Shown one piece after another: positions 8,067-16,453 of a DNA stretch of 64,000 nt (within the stretch, counting starts at the first letter, position 1; the number at the start of each line of letters is the position of its first letter). The notes under the pieces were generated by a model that was not told the DNA's origin, did not search any database, and saw nothing but the letters and a program-made list of their open reading frames with translations. This stretch comes from an uncultured Oscillospiraceae bacterium (GTDB lineage Bacteria > Bacillota > Clostridia > Oscillospirales > Ruminococcaceae), in NCBI GenBank assembly GCA_934462925.1, contig CAKSIT010000008.1:76477-140476 (forward strand), given 5' to 3'. The position numbers and the translations under genes were made by a program.

Positions 8067-9101
8067 ATGGCAGTTAAAGTTGCAATCAATGGCTTCGGCC
8101 GTATTGGACGCCTTGCGTTCAGACAGATGTTCGGCGCTGAGGGCTACGAGGTAGTAGCTATCAACGACCTGACCAAGCCCTCTATGCTTGCTCAGCTTCT
8201 TAAGTACGATACCGCTCAGGGCGGCTACTGCGGCAGAATCGGCGAAGGTCTTCACACCGTATCCGCTGACGATGAGGCTAACACCATCACAGTTGACGGC
8301 AAGACCCTTAAGATTTACGCAGAGAAGGACGCTAACACTTGCCCGTGGGGCGAGCTGGGCGTAGACGTTGTTCTCGAGTGCACCGGCTTCTACTGCTCCA
8401 AGGAGAAGTCCATGGCTCACATCAACGCAGGCGCTAAGAAGGTTGTTATCTCCGCTCCCGCAGGCAACGACCTTAAGACCATCGTATTCTCCGTAAACGA
8501 GAAGACCCTTACCAAGGATGACCAGATTATTTCTGCTGCTTCCTGCACCACCAACTGCCTCGCTCCTATGGCTAAGGCGCTCAACGACTATGCTCCTATC
8601 CAGAGCGGTATCATGAGCACCATTCACGCTTACACCGGCGACCAGATGATTCTTGACGGTCCTCACAGAAAGGGCGACCTCAGACGTGCAAGAGCAGGCG
8701 CTGCTAACATCGTTCCTAACTCCACGGGTGCTGCAAAGGCTATCGGCCTTGTTATCCCCGAGCTGAACGGCAAGCTCATCGGTTCTGCACAGCGCGTTCC
8801 TGTTCCCACCGGTTCTACCACTATCCTTACCGCTGTTGTTAAGGGCGCTGACGTAACCAAGGAAGGCATCAACGCTGCAATGAAGGCTGCTGCTTCCGAG
8901 TCTTACGGCTACAACGAGGACCAGATTGTTTCTTCCGATGTTATCGGTATGAGATATGGTTCTCTGTTCGACGCAACCCAGACAATGGTTGCTAAGGTTG
9001 CCGACGACCTCTACGAGGTACAGGTTGTTTCTTGGTACGACAACGAGAACTCCTACACCTCTCAGATGGTAAGAACCATCAAGTACTTCGCTGAGCTGTA
9101 A
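8067..9101 (+). CDS. gap: Glyceraldehyde-3-phosphate dehydrogenase
   Basis: A 344-residue glycolytic GAPDH that oxidises glyceraldehyde-3-phosphate to 1,3-bisphosphoglycerate in the cytoplasm. It shows the NAD-binding start [14 protein letters not shown], the catalytic motif [12 protein letters not shown] with C160, and [16 protein letters not shown] at the C-terminus. The start ATG at 8067 has AGGAGGAAT upstream; the open frame extends further 5' but that part overlaps the promoter. Codon usage differs from most neighbours (more GCT, ACC and GGT codons), as expected for a very highly expressed gene. It stands alone between its own promoter and a strong terminator. Confidence 0.97.
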   Translation: MAVKVAINGFGRIGRLAFRQMFGAEGYEVVAINDLTKPSMLAQLLKYDTAQGGYCGRIGEGLHTVSADDEANTITVDGKTLKIYAEKDANTCPWGELGVDVVLECTGFYCSKEKSMAHINAGAKKVVISAPAGNDLKTIVFSVNEKTLTKDDQIISAASCTTNCLAPMAKALNDYAPIQSGIMSTIHAYTGDQMILDGPHRKGDLRRARAGAANIVPNSTGAAKAIGLVIPELNGKLIGSAQRVPVPTGSTTILTAVVKGADVTKEGINAAMKAAASESYGYNEDQIVSSDVIGMRYGSLFDATQTMVAKVADDLYEVQVVSWYDNENSYTSQMVRTIKYFAEL

Positions 9102-9134
9102 TTTTTAAGTACAGCACATACAATAGTACATGCG

Positions 9135-9166
9135 GCCGCGCTCCTTTTTAGGGGCGCGGCTTTTTT
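9135..9166 (+). terminator. Rho-independent terminator of GAPDH
   Basis: GCCGCGCTCC (9135-9144) pairs with GGGGCGCGGC (9151-9160) across a 6-nt loop and is followed by six T residues. Confidence 0.9.
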
Positions 9167-9222
9167 GCGCGCTGATTCCTCATGCGCCGTCTTTTTTCAC
9201 TATCAGAACTGCCAATTCTCCA

Positions 9223-9251
9223 TTGACAAGCCCTTGTAATTTTGTTATAAT
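9223..9251 (+). promoter_or_regulatory. Promoter of the LOTUS/DUF3825 unit
   Basis: TTGACA (9223-9228), a 17-bp spacer and TATAAT (9246-9251). The leader of about 80 nt contains two small hairpins (GGCATGGA with TTCCATGCC, then CAGCGG with CCGCTG) before AAAGGAGG and the ATG at 9340. Confidence 0.7.
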
Positions 9252-9339
9252 TGATGTGTAAGGGCGGCATGGATTACATTCCATGCCTGCCATAAGGACG
9301 TACAGCGGCGCATACCCGCTGTGAAAGGAGGCACGACAT

Positions 9340-10410
9340 ATGCCGTCACCTGCACCAACGGAAGAACGCGTACAGAGCGCAGGCGGTGTTCCGCCAGAGG
9401 CTGCCGCAGAGTCCCCCGAGGACAGCATTCTGCGCGAGGAACGCGAGCTTCTCGGCGCGGACGCTTCGCCCGATATACCCGCGCCCGACCTTGCCGCGCA
9501 GGAGGAAGCGCCGATACCGCCGCCGCTTCTCGACCCGCAGGATAAGGGGATAGACGCGCGCGACAGGGAGTTCCTAGCGGCGCTTGGCGCTGTGCTGGAG
9601 AAAACGCGTCCGCAGCCTGCGCCGCCCCCGCCCGCTCCCACGGAAAGCGCAGCGGAAAAGCTTGCCGTGGGCGTTGTGAAAAAGGGCGTGGGCGTGATAT
9701 CTCTTGCGCTTATACTCATTTTTATGGGCGTTGTGCTTATATGCACGCTTTTTTCGGATGAACCCGACTACCTTCTGCCCATGAAGCTCTCGCCCGTGGC
9801 TGCGGTGCTTATAGGGTTGGAGCTTCTAGCGCATTATCTGGCTTCGGGGAAGCACTTTCGCGTACATATCCCGAGTATCGTTATTTCCGCGCTGATTGTT
9901 GTAGGGTGCTGCGCTATGGCGTGCGTACTCAACAGCTCCTACAGCGAAAGCAAGACCGATTACAACAACCGCTCCGTTGCCGCTGAGATATACGACAGCA
10001 GCTACAAGGAGCTGCGCCATGTCGCGGACATTGCGAGCCTTGAGGTGGAAGTTGACCTGAACCCCGACGGCACGGGCAGGAAAAAGGGGATAGAGGCGCT
10101 CGCGGCGGGCGACTATGTTTCGATAAGCTGCGAGTTTGCGGGGACGTGTTCAACGCCGAGGGAGTTTGCCGCGATGTGCAAGAGCATTATAGACGGCTAC
10201 CGCTTTCTTGACATACCCGTGACGGAGTACCATTTCAAAAACGAGGGCAAGCTGCACAGGTTCTCGCTCGATATTGAGGGAAAGTTTGAGCAGGACTACT
10301 CGGAGAGCCGCCTTACGGAGCTTGTCGACCATATTTATGTAGAGGACTATGATTATATACCCGACCTTGAGGATTTCACAGGGACGGAGGAAACATTTCA
10401 AACGGAGTGA
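9340..10410 (+). CDS. Membrane protein of unknown function (first gene of the LOTUS/DUF3825 unit)
   Basis: A 356-residue protein that I do not recognise. Residues 1-105 are low-complexity, rich in Pro, Glu and Ala, and probably disordered in the cytoplasm. Three hydrophobic segments follow (around 115-137, 148-168 and 178-197: SLALILIFMGVVLICTLF, SPVAAVLIGLELLAHYLA, IVISALIVVGCCAMACVL). A soluble domain of about 150 residues completes it, ending with an acidic stretch (YVEDYDYIPDLEDFTG). AAAGGAGG supports the ATG at 9340. The stop is 6 bp before the next gene, so the two are co-transcribed from the promoter at 9223-9251. Its role may be to tether or regulate the following protein, but that is speculation. 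Confidence 0.6.
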   Translation: MPSPAPTEERVQSAGGVPPEAAAESPEDSILREERELLGADASPDIPAPDLAAQEEAPIPPPLLDPQDKGIDARDREFLAALGAVLEKTRPQPAPPPPAPTESAAEKLAVGVVKKGVGVISLALILIFMGVVLICTLFSDEPDYLLPMKLSPVAAVLIGLELLAHYLASGKHFRVHIPSIVISALIVVGCCAMACVLNSSYSESKTDYNNRSVAAEIYDSSYKELRHVADIASLEVEVDLNPDGTGRKKGIEALAAGDYVSISCEFAGTCSTPREFAAMCKSIIDGYRFLDIPVTEYHFKNEGKLHRFSLDIEGKFEQDYSESRLTELVDHIYVEDYDYIPDLEDFTGTEETFQTE

Positions 10411-10416
10411 GGATAA

Positions 10417-12615
10417 ATGCTGAATAAAGAAAAAAAGTACGAGATATACGCCTGCGTAAAAAAGCAGTTTCCCGACGAGGGGCTGTATCTTGTTTCAAGA
10501 GTATCGGAGTGGCTTCAGACCAACGGCTGTTCGCCCGCGGATTTGGGTTACGGCTCTTTCAGGGAGTTTGCGGGGGAGCTTCCCGAAATATTCAATTTTC
10601 AGAGCGATAATAACGACCTGTTTATTTGCGTTAAGTACTGGGACGAGGGGGAAAGGATAATGACCGCAACAGCGCAGGAACACCCTGCCGACAGCTTTTT
10701 CGGAACGAACAATGTAATACTCAACGACGACATAATAGAGATGTCGCAGCAGTCGCTTTACGCGCTTACAAAGATACTCGGCAACGGCCTTACCGTGCAG
10801 GAGATGAAGCAGCAGATATACGGCGCGTTTTCTGCGGCAAAGGAGAACCACACGCTTTCGTTCCTTGCGGAGAAATACGTGTTTCCGATTGACTACTGCC
10901 GCGACGGCGCGCTTGTCAACGGCCTTGTATCAAAGAACATTTCCCCGCGCGGCAAGAGCCTGTACTTCGCTTTTGAGAAAACGCAGATATACCGCAGCGG
11001 CAATTCCCCCGAGGTGGAGGATTATTCCGCGCAGCGCCCGACCATAAGCGACGAGGTGCGCGACAGAATATACGCGCTTATAAGCGGCAGCTTCCCTGCG
11101 GAAACGCCGCTGCACATGGCGGCGGTAAGCAAGCTTCTTACCGACCACGGCATAGACAAGGCGAACTACGGCTTTTTCAAGATGAAGGAGCTGCTGGGGC
11201 AGATGGACTTTTTGGAGCTAAGCGACGTTGTACTGGGCGGCGTGCCGCAGGTGATGATAACGCTGCACCGCAGACCCGCCGACGCCGCGCCCGTGCAGAA
11301 GCCCGCAGTTTCAGAGCAGCGCGGGCAGACGCTTAGCGATTTCTGCAACCTGCCGCAAAAGCCGCTTACCATTTTGCAAAAGTATGTTGAGCAGACCGAC
11401 GGCGAGTTCTATGACCTGAACGCGCTGCGCGATATGCTCTGCGAGGACTACGAAACGGCGCTTGCGGGCGGTACGGTGTTCACGAACGAGGGCAAAAAGA
11501 GCTTCCCCACGCGCTGGAAGAAGTCCGACGGCACGCCCGTTGAGATAACGCTGCGCCCGAGCGCTTACGAGGGCAGGCCGTGGTTTTTGTACTTTGTGGA
11601 CTACACCGCGCGCGACAGGGCTGCGCGCGTTACAGACCCCGGCAGGCAGCTTGAGAATTTCGCGTTTCTCGGCAGCTGGGCGAGCTTTTTGTCGGAGCTT
11701 GCGGAAAAGGCGGTAGACGAGGAGTGGGACTTTCAGAACAACCCGCGCAGGAGCTGCCACATTCTTATACAGTACATCAAGTACACGTTCTGCCGCCTTA
11801 TGCGGGAGAACAAGGTGTGCATTTCCGAGGACAGGCAGTTCGCTTCGTTCAACACGGGGCTTGTTGACAAACACTACGACGACATTTACGCGTGCTTTAT
11901 CCCCAACGAGGAGGGCAGCGGCACGCCGTGGAAGTTCACGGGGTTCTGCACGGCGGCTTCACGCGGGCTTGGCAAGCAGGTGGTTAATTACTTTAACCCG
12001 CTGCCGCAGCCGCCGCGCTACTTTACGCGAACGGAGGACCTGTTCTACGACCTTGACAAGCAGCTTCACCCCGACTTTGACCACATAATAATAGACAACA
12101 TAAGCCGCCTGCCGAGGCAGTTCCTTTTTGACCAGTTCTACGACACGCCCGAGGCGCGCGAGCTGCTCTCGTCGCTTTCACAGGTGAGAGACCGCGACGG
12201 GCGGCGTGAGATATATGAGCGGCTTAAGGATATTGTAAGCGACAACAGCAGGCTGTTTATCCGCATACAAAACCGCATTAAGGAGTCCATAGAGCTTGCA
12301 AGAAAGCGCGTGCGCTGGAATTACAAGACGGCTATTCCGTCGTATTTCCCCAAGCGCGACACCATGTCGCTTATGCTGCCGCTGTGCCTTTACGACGGCG
12401 AAAAGCCCGACGTTGCGCTTGTAGTCGAGCGCACGCAGTCGGGCAACTATCAGGGGCAGACGATACTTACCATACCGCAGGCGTATATAGACGCGCGGCT
12501 TATGTGCCGCCTTTCAAGCGACTGGCTCAATCCCTCGCAGATTTCGCTCAACTCCGACGTATACGACGAGCAGGAGCTGTCCGCGGCGGACGACGACCTT
12601 GCGGAAATAGACTGA
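10417..12615 (+). CDS. OST-HTH/LOTUS-like and DUF3825 domain protein
   Basis: A 732-residue cytoplasmic protein. Two similar N-terminal modules (about residues 8-75 and 215-285) have the pattern of OST-HTH/LOTUS winged helices: a starting helix, FPDEG or FPAET, a helix ending LxxxG, then YGSFREFAGEL or YGFFKMKELLGQM and a strand pair. LOTUS domains bind RNA, especially G-rich or quadruplex RNA. The C-terminal half (from about 415) matches DUF3825: ENFAFLGSWASFLSELAEKA, CHILIQYIKYTFCRL, FNTGLVDKHYDDIYACF and HIIIDNISRLPRQFLFDQF. The function of DUF3825 is not established; RNA metabolism is a reasonable guess from the fusion. Its neighbours are a membrane protein 6 bp upstream and a 134-residue protein 9 bp downstream. 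Assignment of the LOTUS modules is by eye and needs a profile search. Confidence 0.7.
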   Translation: MLNKEKKYEIYACVKKQFPDEGLYLVSRVSEWLQTNGCSPADLGYGSFREFAGELPEIFNFQSDNNDLFICVKYWDEGERIMTATAQEHPADSFFGTNNVILNDDIIEMSQQSLYALTKILGNGLTVQEMKQQIYGAFSAAKENHTLSFLAEKYVFPIDYCRDGALVNGLVSKNISPRGKSLYFAFEKTQIYRSGNSPEVEDYSAQRPTISDEVRDRIYALISGSFPAETPLHMAAVSKLLTDHGIDKANYGFFKMKELLGQMDFLELSDVVLGGVPQVMITLHRRPADAAPVQKPAVSEQRGQTLSDFCNLPQKPLTILQKYVEQTDGEFYDLNALRDMLCEDYETALAGGTVFTNEGKKSFPTRWKKSDGTPVEITLRPSAYEGRPWFLYFVDYTARDRAARVTDPGRQLENFAFLGSWASFLSELAEKAVDEEWDFQNNPRRSCHILIQYIKYTFCRLMRENKVCISEDRQFASFNTGLVDKHYDDIYACFIPNEEGSGTPWKFTGFCTAASRGLGKQVVNYFNPLPQPPRYFTRTEDLFYDLDKQLHPDFDHIIIDNISRLPRQFLFDQFYDTPEARELLSSLSQVRDRDGRREIYERLKDIVSDNSRLFIRIQNRIKESIELARKRVRWNYKTAIPSYFPKRDTMSLMLPLCLYDGEKPDVALVVERTQSGNYQGQTILTIPQAYIDARLMCRLSSDWLNPSQISLNSDVYDEQELSAADDDLAEID

Positions 12616-12624
12616 GGAGGACGT

Positions 12625-13029
12625 ATGAACGTTTCGGAGTTCAAGAACGACGAGTTCTTTTCGCTTAGAAGCAAGACGACCGTGTGGGGCAGGGAGGCCG
12701 TGCTTTACGTAGAGTTTGACGGAGAGCACGACTATTACGAAACGCTCGCGGGATATATCGACATTATAAGCGGGCGCGCCGCATGGCTCAATGAAAACAA
12801 GGCTGCCGTTATCGCGCGGCTTTTAGCGGAGGATATCCCCGCGCGCACAGGGGTAAGCGCAGAGGAGCTGCCGCAGCGCGCCTACGTGTCCGAGCTTACC
12901 GTTTACTGCGACGACGGCGTTGACAACGTGTGGACGAACGCCTTTGTGGAGTTCGGCGAGGGCGCGCCCGCCGTGCAGATAGCGGTGTCGCCGCAGGGCG
13001 AGGTTGAGTGCAGCGGCGTATGCGGCTGA
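12625..13029 (+). CDS. Hypothetical protein, third gene of the LOTUS/DUF3825 unit
   Basis: A 134-residue protein that I do not recognise. It reads MNVSEFKNDEFFSLRSKTTV, then WGREAVLYVEFDGEHDYYETLAGYIDII, a helical middle and a strand-rich end containing FVEFGEGAPAVQIAVSPQGEV. The pattern suggests a small alpha/beta domain with no signal peptide or membrane segment. It resembles in outline small DUF2262/DUF2004-like proteins that often sit beside toxins, but I cannot assign it. GAGGACGT precedes the ATG, and it starts 9 bp after the LOTUS/DUF3825 gene. Structured repeat copy B follows the stop. Confidence 0.6.
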   Translation: MNVSEFKNDEFFSLRSKTTVWGREAVLYVEFDGEHDYYETLAGYIDIISGRAAWLNENKAAVIARLLAEDIPARTGVSAEELPQRAYVSELTVYCDDGVDNVWTNAFVEFGEGAPAVQIAVSPQGEVECSGVCG

Positions 13030-13043
13030 AAAATATGAATGTA

Positions 13044-13071
13044 ATTTCCCGCCGATTTTGTCGGCGGGAAT
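13044..13071. repeat. 28-bp palindrome flanking repeat copy B, left
   Basis: A perfect hairpin (TTCCCGCCGA arm, TTTT centre, TCGGCGGGAA arm). It is identical over 28 bp to 13250-13277 on the other side of copy B. Confidence 0.75.
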
Positions 13072-13081
13072 GAGACCGTCG

Positions 13082-13210
13082 AAAAACCCCCATACGGGGG
13101 TTTTCCGCCGAAACATCCGCACTGCGCGCACGGTTTGACGGCTTGCCGCCAAACCGCACACTTGTGCGGATAGAAGTGTTTTTTGCCTCGGGAAGCCCGA
13201 GGCAAAAAAG
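13082..13210 (-). repeat. Dispersed structured repeat, copy B
   Basis: The same element as copies A, C and D but on the minus strand. Read on that strand: a short GCCTCGG hairpin (13188-13210), the closing stem ATCCGCAC (13164-13171) with GTGCGGAT (13115-13122), an inner hairpin CGGTTTGGCGGC with GCCGTCAAACCG, and the CCCCC-GTAT-GGGGG hairpin with TTTTTC. The closing stem differs in sequence from copy A but remains fully paired. Upstream of it on the same strand is a GCCCGC-GTAT-GCGGGC hairpin (13221-13236), also found before copy D. The 13030-13482 interval otherwise holds only the flanking palindromes and a promoter. Confidence 0.8.
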
Positions 13211-13249
13211 TTATTTCAAAGCCCGCATACGCGGGCAAAATTGCAAGCT

Positions 13250-13277
13250 ATTTCCCGCCGATTTTGTCGGCGGGAAT
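13250..13277. repeat. 28-bp palindrome flanking repeat copy B, right
   Basis: Identical to 13044-13071 and in the same orientation, because the unit is itself palindromic apart from its TTTT centre. Confidence 0.75.
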
Positions 13278-13378
13278 TTTCTGTCCGCATAGTATGAAAC
13301 ATGAATTTAGCCTTGTGTCGATTTTTGGTACAATATGCAGAAAAAATGTTACAAATGATTACAGTTTCAAATACGCTA

Positions 13379-13407
13379 TTGCTTTTTCGGCAGATGTGGT
13401 GTAAAAT
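13379..13407 (+). promoter_or_regulatory. Promoter of the SGNH lipoprotein gene
   Basis: TTGCTT (13379-13384), a 17-bp spacer and TAAAAT (13402-13407). Confidence 0.5.
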
Positions 13408-13482
13408 ATCTATGTGGCGCTGAAAAGCACACTAAAACTAAGATTCGCCTGAATGGGCTTGACATATATTAAGAGGAACATA

Positions 13483-14391
13483 ATGAGAAAACATACATAT
13501 ATCGCGGCGCTTCTTGCCGCTTCGCTGCTGCTTTGCTCGTGCGCGAGCGACGAAAACGTAAACGGCGACAACTCCTTTGCGCAGGGGCTTATTCACTATG
13601 CGGGAGGGGAGAGCGCCGTTGCCGAAACGCAGGACGTTCAGTCCGAGGCGGCGCAGGCAACTACCGCGCAGCCCGCGCCCGAAACGGAAAGCGCGCAGCC
13701 CGCAGAAAGCGCGGCAGCAGAGAGCGCCGAGAGCGCGCAGCCCGCAGAAAGCGCCGAAGCCGAGGAGCTTGGCACGTTCTATTCCGAACAGTTTGCGGCG
13801 TACAAGCTGACGGATGAGGAGCGCGCGTTTATCGACCGCTCCGTGTTTGTAGGCGACAGCATTTGCAGGGGCTTTTCCGAATACAAGGTGGTAAGCAGAA
13901 AGTGCGTTTACGCGCGCGGCTCGCTTGCGGCGCGCAGCTTCTTCGACTACGCCATGTACATGGGCGACGAGGAGGTAGACTTCGCAACGGTGCTTGAACG
14001 CCGCAAGCCGCAGTTCGTGTTCCTTTCAATGGGCATGAACGACATCAACCTCACCGACGAGGAGACCTACTGCGAGAACTACCGCGCGGTGATAGACGCG
14101 GCGCTTAAGGAGAGCGGCGCGCAGGTATACGTATGCGCTATAACGCCCATAAACAGCACGTTTTCCTCGAATTACCACATAGACTGCTACAACCTTAAGC
14201 TTCAGGCGTTTATCGAGGAAACCTACCCCGAGCGCGTGCATTTTGTGGACTTCGCAAAGCACCTAAAGGACGCCGACGGCAACCTTAAGGAGTGCTTCAA
14301 CGGCGGCGACGGCATTCACCTTGCGCCTTACGCGTACTATGTGGCGCTCTGGGAGATGAACAGAACGCTTGCGGCGGACGGTTTTATTTAA
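13483..14391 (+). CDS. SGNH/GDSL-hydrolase lipoprotein
   Basis: A 302-residue lipoprotein. The start at 13483 is chosen because AAGAGG lies 6 nt upstream and the first residues form a lipoprotein signal ending LLLCSC. A Ser/Glu/Ala/Pro linker with repeated AQPAESA-like units spans about residues 30-100. The catalytic domain has block I VFVGDSICRGF (nucleophile Ser), block III FLSMGMNDIN (Asn) and block V GDGIHLAPYAY (Asp-His), so the full SGNH set is present. Such surface hydrolases remove O-acetyl or other ester groups from carbohydrates or cell-wall polymers; the substrate is not evident. The gene at 17229-18182 encodes a second SGNH protein of similar design. Five tandem GC-rich repeats follow the stop codon. 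Confidence 0.85.
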   Translation: MRKHTYIAALLAASLLLCSCASDENVNGDNSFAQGLIHYAGGESAVAETQDVQSEAAQATTAQPAPETESAQPAESAAAESAESAQPAESAEAEELGTFYSEQFAAYKLTDEERAFIDRSVFVGDSICRGFSEYKVVSRKCVYARGSLAARSFFDYAMYMGDEEVDFATVLERRKPQFVFLSMGMNDINLTDEETYCENYRAVIDAALKESGAQVYVCAITPINSTFSSNYHIDCYNLKLQAFIEETYPERVHFVDFAKHLKDADGNLKECFNGGDGIHLAPYAYYVALWEMNRTLAADGFI

Positions 14392-14478
14392 ACCGCTGCG
14401 GCGGGAAAAACCGCTGCGGCGGGAAAACCGCTGCGGCGGGAAAACCGCTGCGGCGGGAAAAACCGCTGCGGCGGGAAC
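14392..14478 (+). repeat. Tandem repeat, five 17-18 bp units
   Basis: Five copies of CCGCTGCGGCGGGAA, starting at 14393, 14411, 14428, 14445 and 14463 and separated by two or three A residues. Each unit carries the palindrome CCGCTGCGG or CCGCTGCGGCGG, so hairpins are possible. Decayed GGCGGG copies continue to about 14518. There are no unique spacers, so it is not a CRISPR array. Confidence 0.9.
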
Positions 14479-14574
14479 ACATCTAGGCGGGATAGTCCGT
14501 TTTGGCGGGGGATTGCCGCCCCTGCATGGTAATCGCACGGTATTTCCGCGGAAATAAACTTACGGAGAACATTG

Positions 14575-16440
14575 ATGTCTGTATACAAGAACAACGAAAT
14601 GATGGCAAGGCTCGACGAGTTCCTGCCCGACATACAGCGCCCCGCGCGCTATATCGGCGGCGAGGTTGGCGCGTGCATGAAGGACAAGTCGCAGGTGGAC
14701 GTGCGCTTTGCTTTCTGCTTCCCCGATACCTATGAAATAGGAATGTCGCACCTTGGCATGAAGATACTCTACGGGCTGAAAAACCGCGTGCCGAATTACT
14801 GGTGCGAGCGCGTTTTTATGCCCCTGCCCGATATGACCGAGCAGATGCGGGCGCGCGGCATACCGCTCTACGCGCTCGAGAGCCTTGACCCTATAAAGGA
14901 GTTCGACTTTATCGGCTTTACCATACAGTACGAGATGTGCTACACCACCATTCTCGAAATGCTGGACCTTGCGGGCGTACCCGTGCTGTCGCGCGAGAGG
15001 ACGGCGCTCACGCCGCTTGTAGTGGCGGGCGGCCCGTGCGTGTGCAACCCCGAGCCGCTTGCGGATTTTATCGACCTGTTCATCATCGGCGAGGGCGAGG
15101 AGGTAAACCTTGAGCTTATGGCGCTTATGGAGCGCTGCAAGCGCGAAAACGCCTCAAAGGCGGACTTCCTTAAGCGCGCCGCGCAGATAGAGGGAATATA
15201 CGTTCCCTCGCTTTACGACGTAACGTACAACGCCGACGGCACGGTAAAGGCGATAACGCCGCGCGACGGCGCGCCCGCGCAGGTAAAAAAGCGCATAATA
15301 GAGGACTTCGACAAGGTGTACGCGCCCGACAATTTCGTTGTGCCGTTCACGGGGATAGTCCACGACCGCGCCGTGGTAGAGGTGCTGCGCGGCTGCATTC
15401 GCGGCTGCCGCTTCTGTCAGGCGGGGTATATTTACAGGCCGTTCCGCGAAAAGGGCAAGGATACCATTCTTGCGCAGACAAGGGCGCTTTGTGAAAACAC
15501 GGGCTACGACGAGGTGTCGCTCTCGTCGCTCTCCACGGGCGACTACAGCGACATAGAGGGGCTGCTGGACGAGCTTACCGACTACACTAACGCCGAGGGA
15601 ATAAACCTTTCGCTGCCGTCGCTGCGCGTAGACCGCTTCAGCGACGAAATGCTCAAAAAAATAAGCGGCGTGCGCAGGAGCGGGCTTACGTTCGCGCCCG
15701 AGGCAGGCTCGCAAAGGCTCAGGGACGTTATAAACAAGAACGTTACCGAAAAGAACGTTATGGACAGCGTGAAGATAGCGTTCGAGGGCGGGTATACCGC
15801 GATAAAGCTCTATTTCATGCTGGGGCTTCCCACCGAAACGGAAAAGGACGTGGAGGGGATATTCGACCTTGCAAAGGCGGTTATAGAGCAGTTTTACGCA
15901 ACGCCTAACCATGCGAAGGGCAAGCCCTCGGTGTCGGTGTCGCTTTCAACGTTTATACCAAAGCCGTTCACCGCGTTCGAGTTTGAGCCGCAGGCGGACG
16001 AGGACACGATACGTTCCCGCCAGAAGCACCTTATGGACTACGCGGACGACCGCAAGATAACGATATCCCGCTCGAAGTACGACACCTCTCTTGCAGAGGC
16101 GGTGCTTGCGCGCGGCGACAGACGCGTTGGGCGCGCGATATACGCGGCATGGAAAAAGGGCTGCTTTCTCGACGGGTGGGAGGAGTACTTCGACTTTGCA
16201 AAGTGGAAGCAGGCGTTCGAGGAGTGCGGGCTTGACATGAGCTTTTACGCGAACCGCCGCCGCCCCTACGACGAAGTAGCGCCGTGGAGTCACATAAATA
16301 TGCTGGTAAGCCGCGAGTTCCTTATCGAGGAGAACAAGCGCGCGCACGCGGGCGTATGCACGCCAAACTGCCGCGAGAAATGCTCGAATTGCGGCGTTAT
16401 ACGAAACGTAGGCGCAGGGCCTTGCGCGAAGATACGCTGA
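14575..16440 (+). CDS. TIGR03960-type B12-binding-like radical SAM protein
   Basis: A 621-residue protein of the YgiQ-like radical SAM group (TIGR03960). The N-terminal third is a cobalamin-binding-like Rossmann segment (FCFPDTYEIGMSHLGMKILY, VVAGGPCVCNPEPLADFIDLF). The radical SAM cluster is RGCIRGCRFCQAG (CxxxCxxC, about residues 274-281), followed by a TIM-barrel with SLPSLRVDRFS and LTFAPEAGSQRLRDVINKN. A Cys-rich tail (CTPNCREKCSNCGV) could hold another Fe-S cluster. ATG at 14575 follows GGAGAACATTG; a TTG directly before it is also in frame. The DUF2344 partner begins 13 bp downstream, the usual order for this pair. The reaction is not established; in many clostridia the pair precedes RNase G and L21, but here it does not. 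Confidence 0.88.
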   Translation: MSVYKNNEMMARLDEFLPDIQRPARYIGGEVGACMKDKSQVDVRFAFCFPDTYEIGMSHLGMKILYGLKNRVPNYWCERVFMPLPDMTEQMRARGIPLYALESLDPIKEFDFIGFTIQYEMCYTTILEMLDLAGVPVLSRERTALTPLVVAGGPCVCNPEPLADFIDLFIIGEGEEVNLELMALMERCKRENASKADFLKRAAQIEGIYVPSLYDVTYNADGTVKAITPRDGAPAQVKKRIIEDFDKVYAPDNFVVPFTGIVHDRAVVEVLRGCIRGCRFCQAGYIYRPFREKGKDTILAQTRALCENTGYDEVSLSSLSTGDYSDIEGLLDELTDYTNAEGINLSLPSLRVDRFSDEMLKKISGVRRSGLTFAPEAGSQRLRDVINKNVTEKNVMDSVKIAFEGGYTAIKLYFMLGLPTETEKDVEGIFDLAKAVIEQFYATPNHAKGKPSVSVSLSTFIPKPFTAFEFEPQADEDTIRSRQKHLMDYADDRKITISRSKYDTSLAEAVLARGDRRVGRAIYAAWKKGCFLDGWEEYFDFAKWKQAFEECGLDMSFYANRRRPYDEVAPWSHINMLVSREFLIEENKRAHAGVCTPNCREKCSNCGVIRNVGAGPCAKIR

Positions 16441-16453
16441 GAGGGGGAGAGCT

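Noticed and set aside
14392..14478. CRISPR-like short repeats
   Set aside because: Units are contiguous with only two or three A residues between them; there are no unique spacers and no cas genes in the window.
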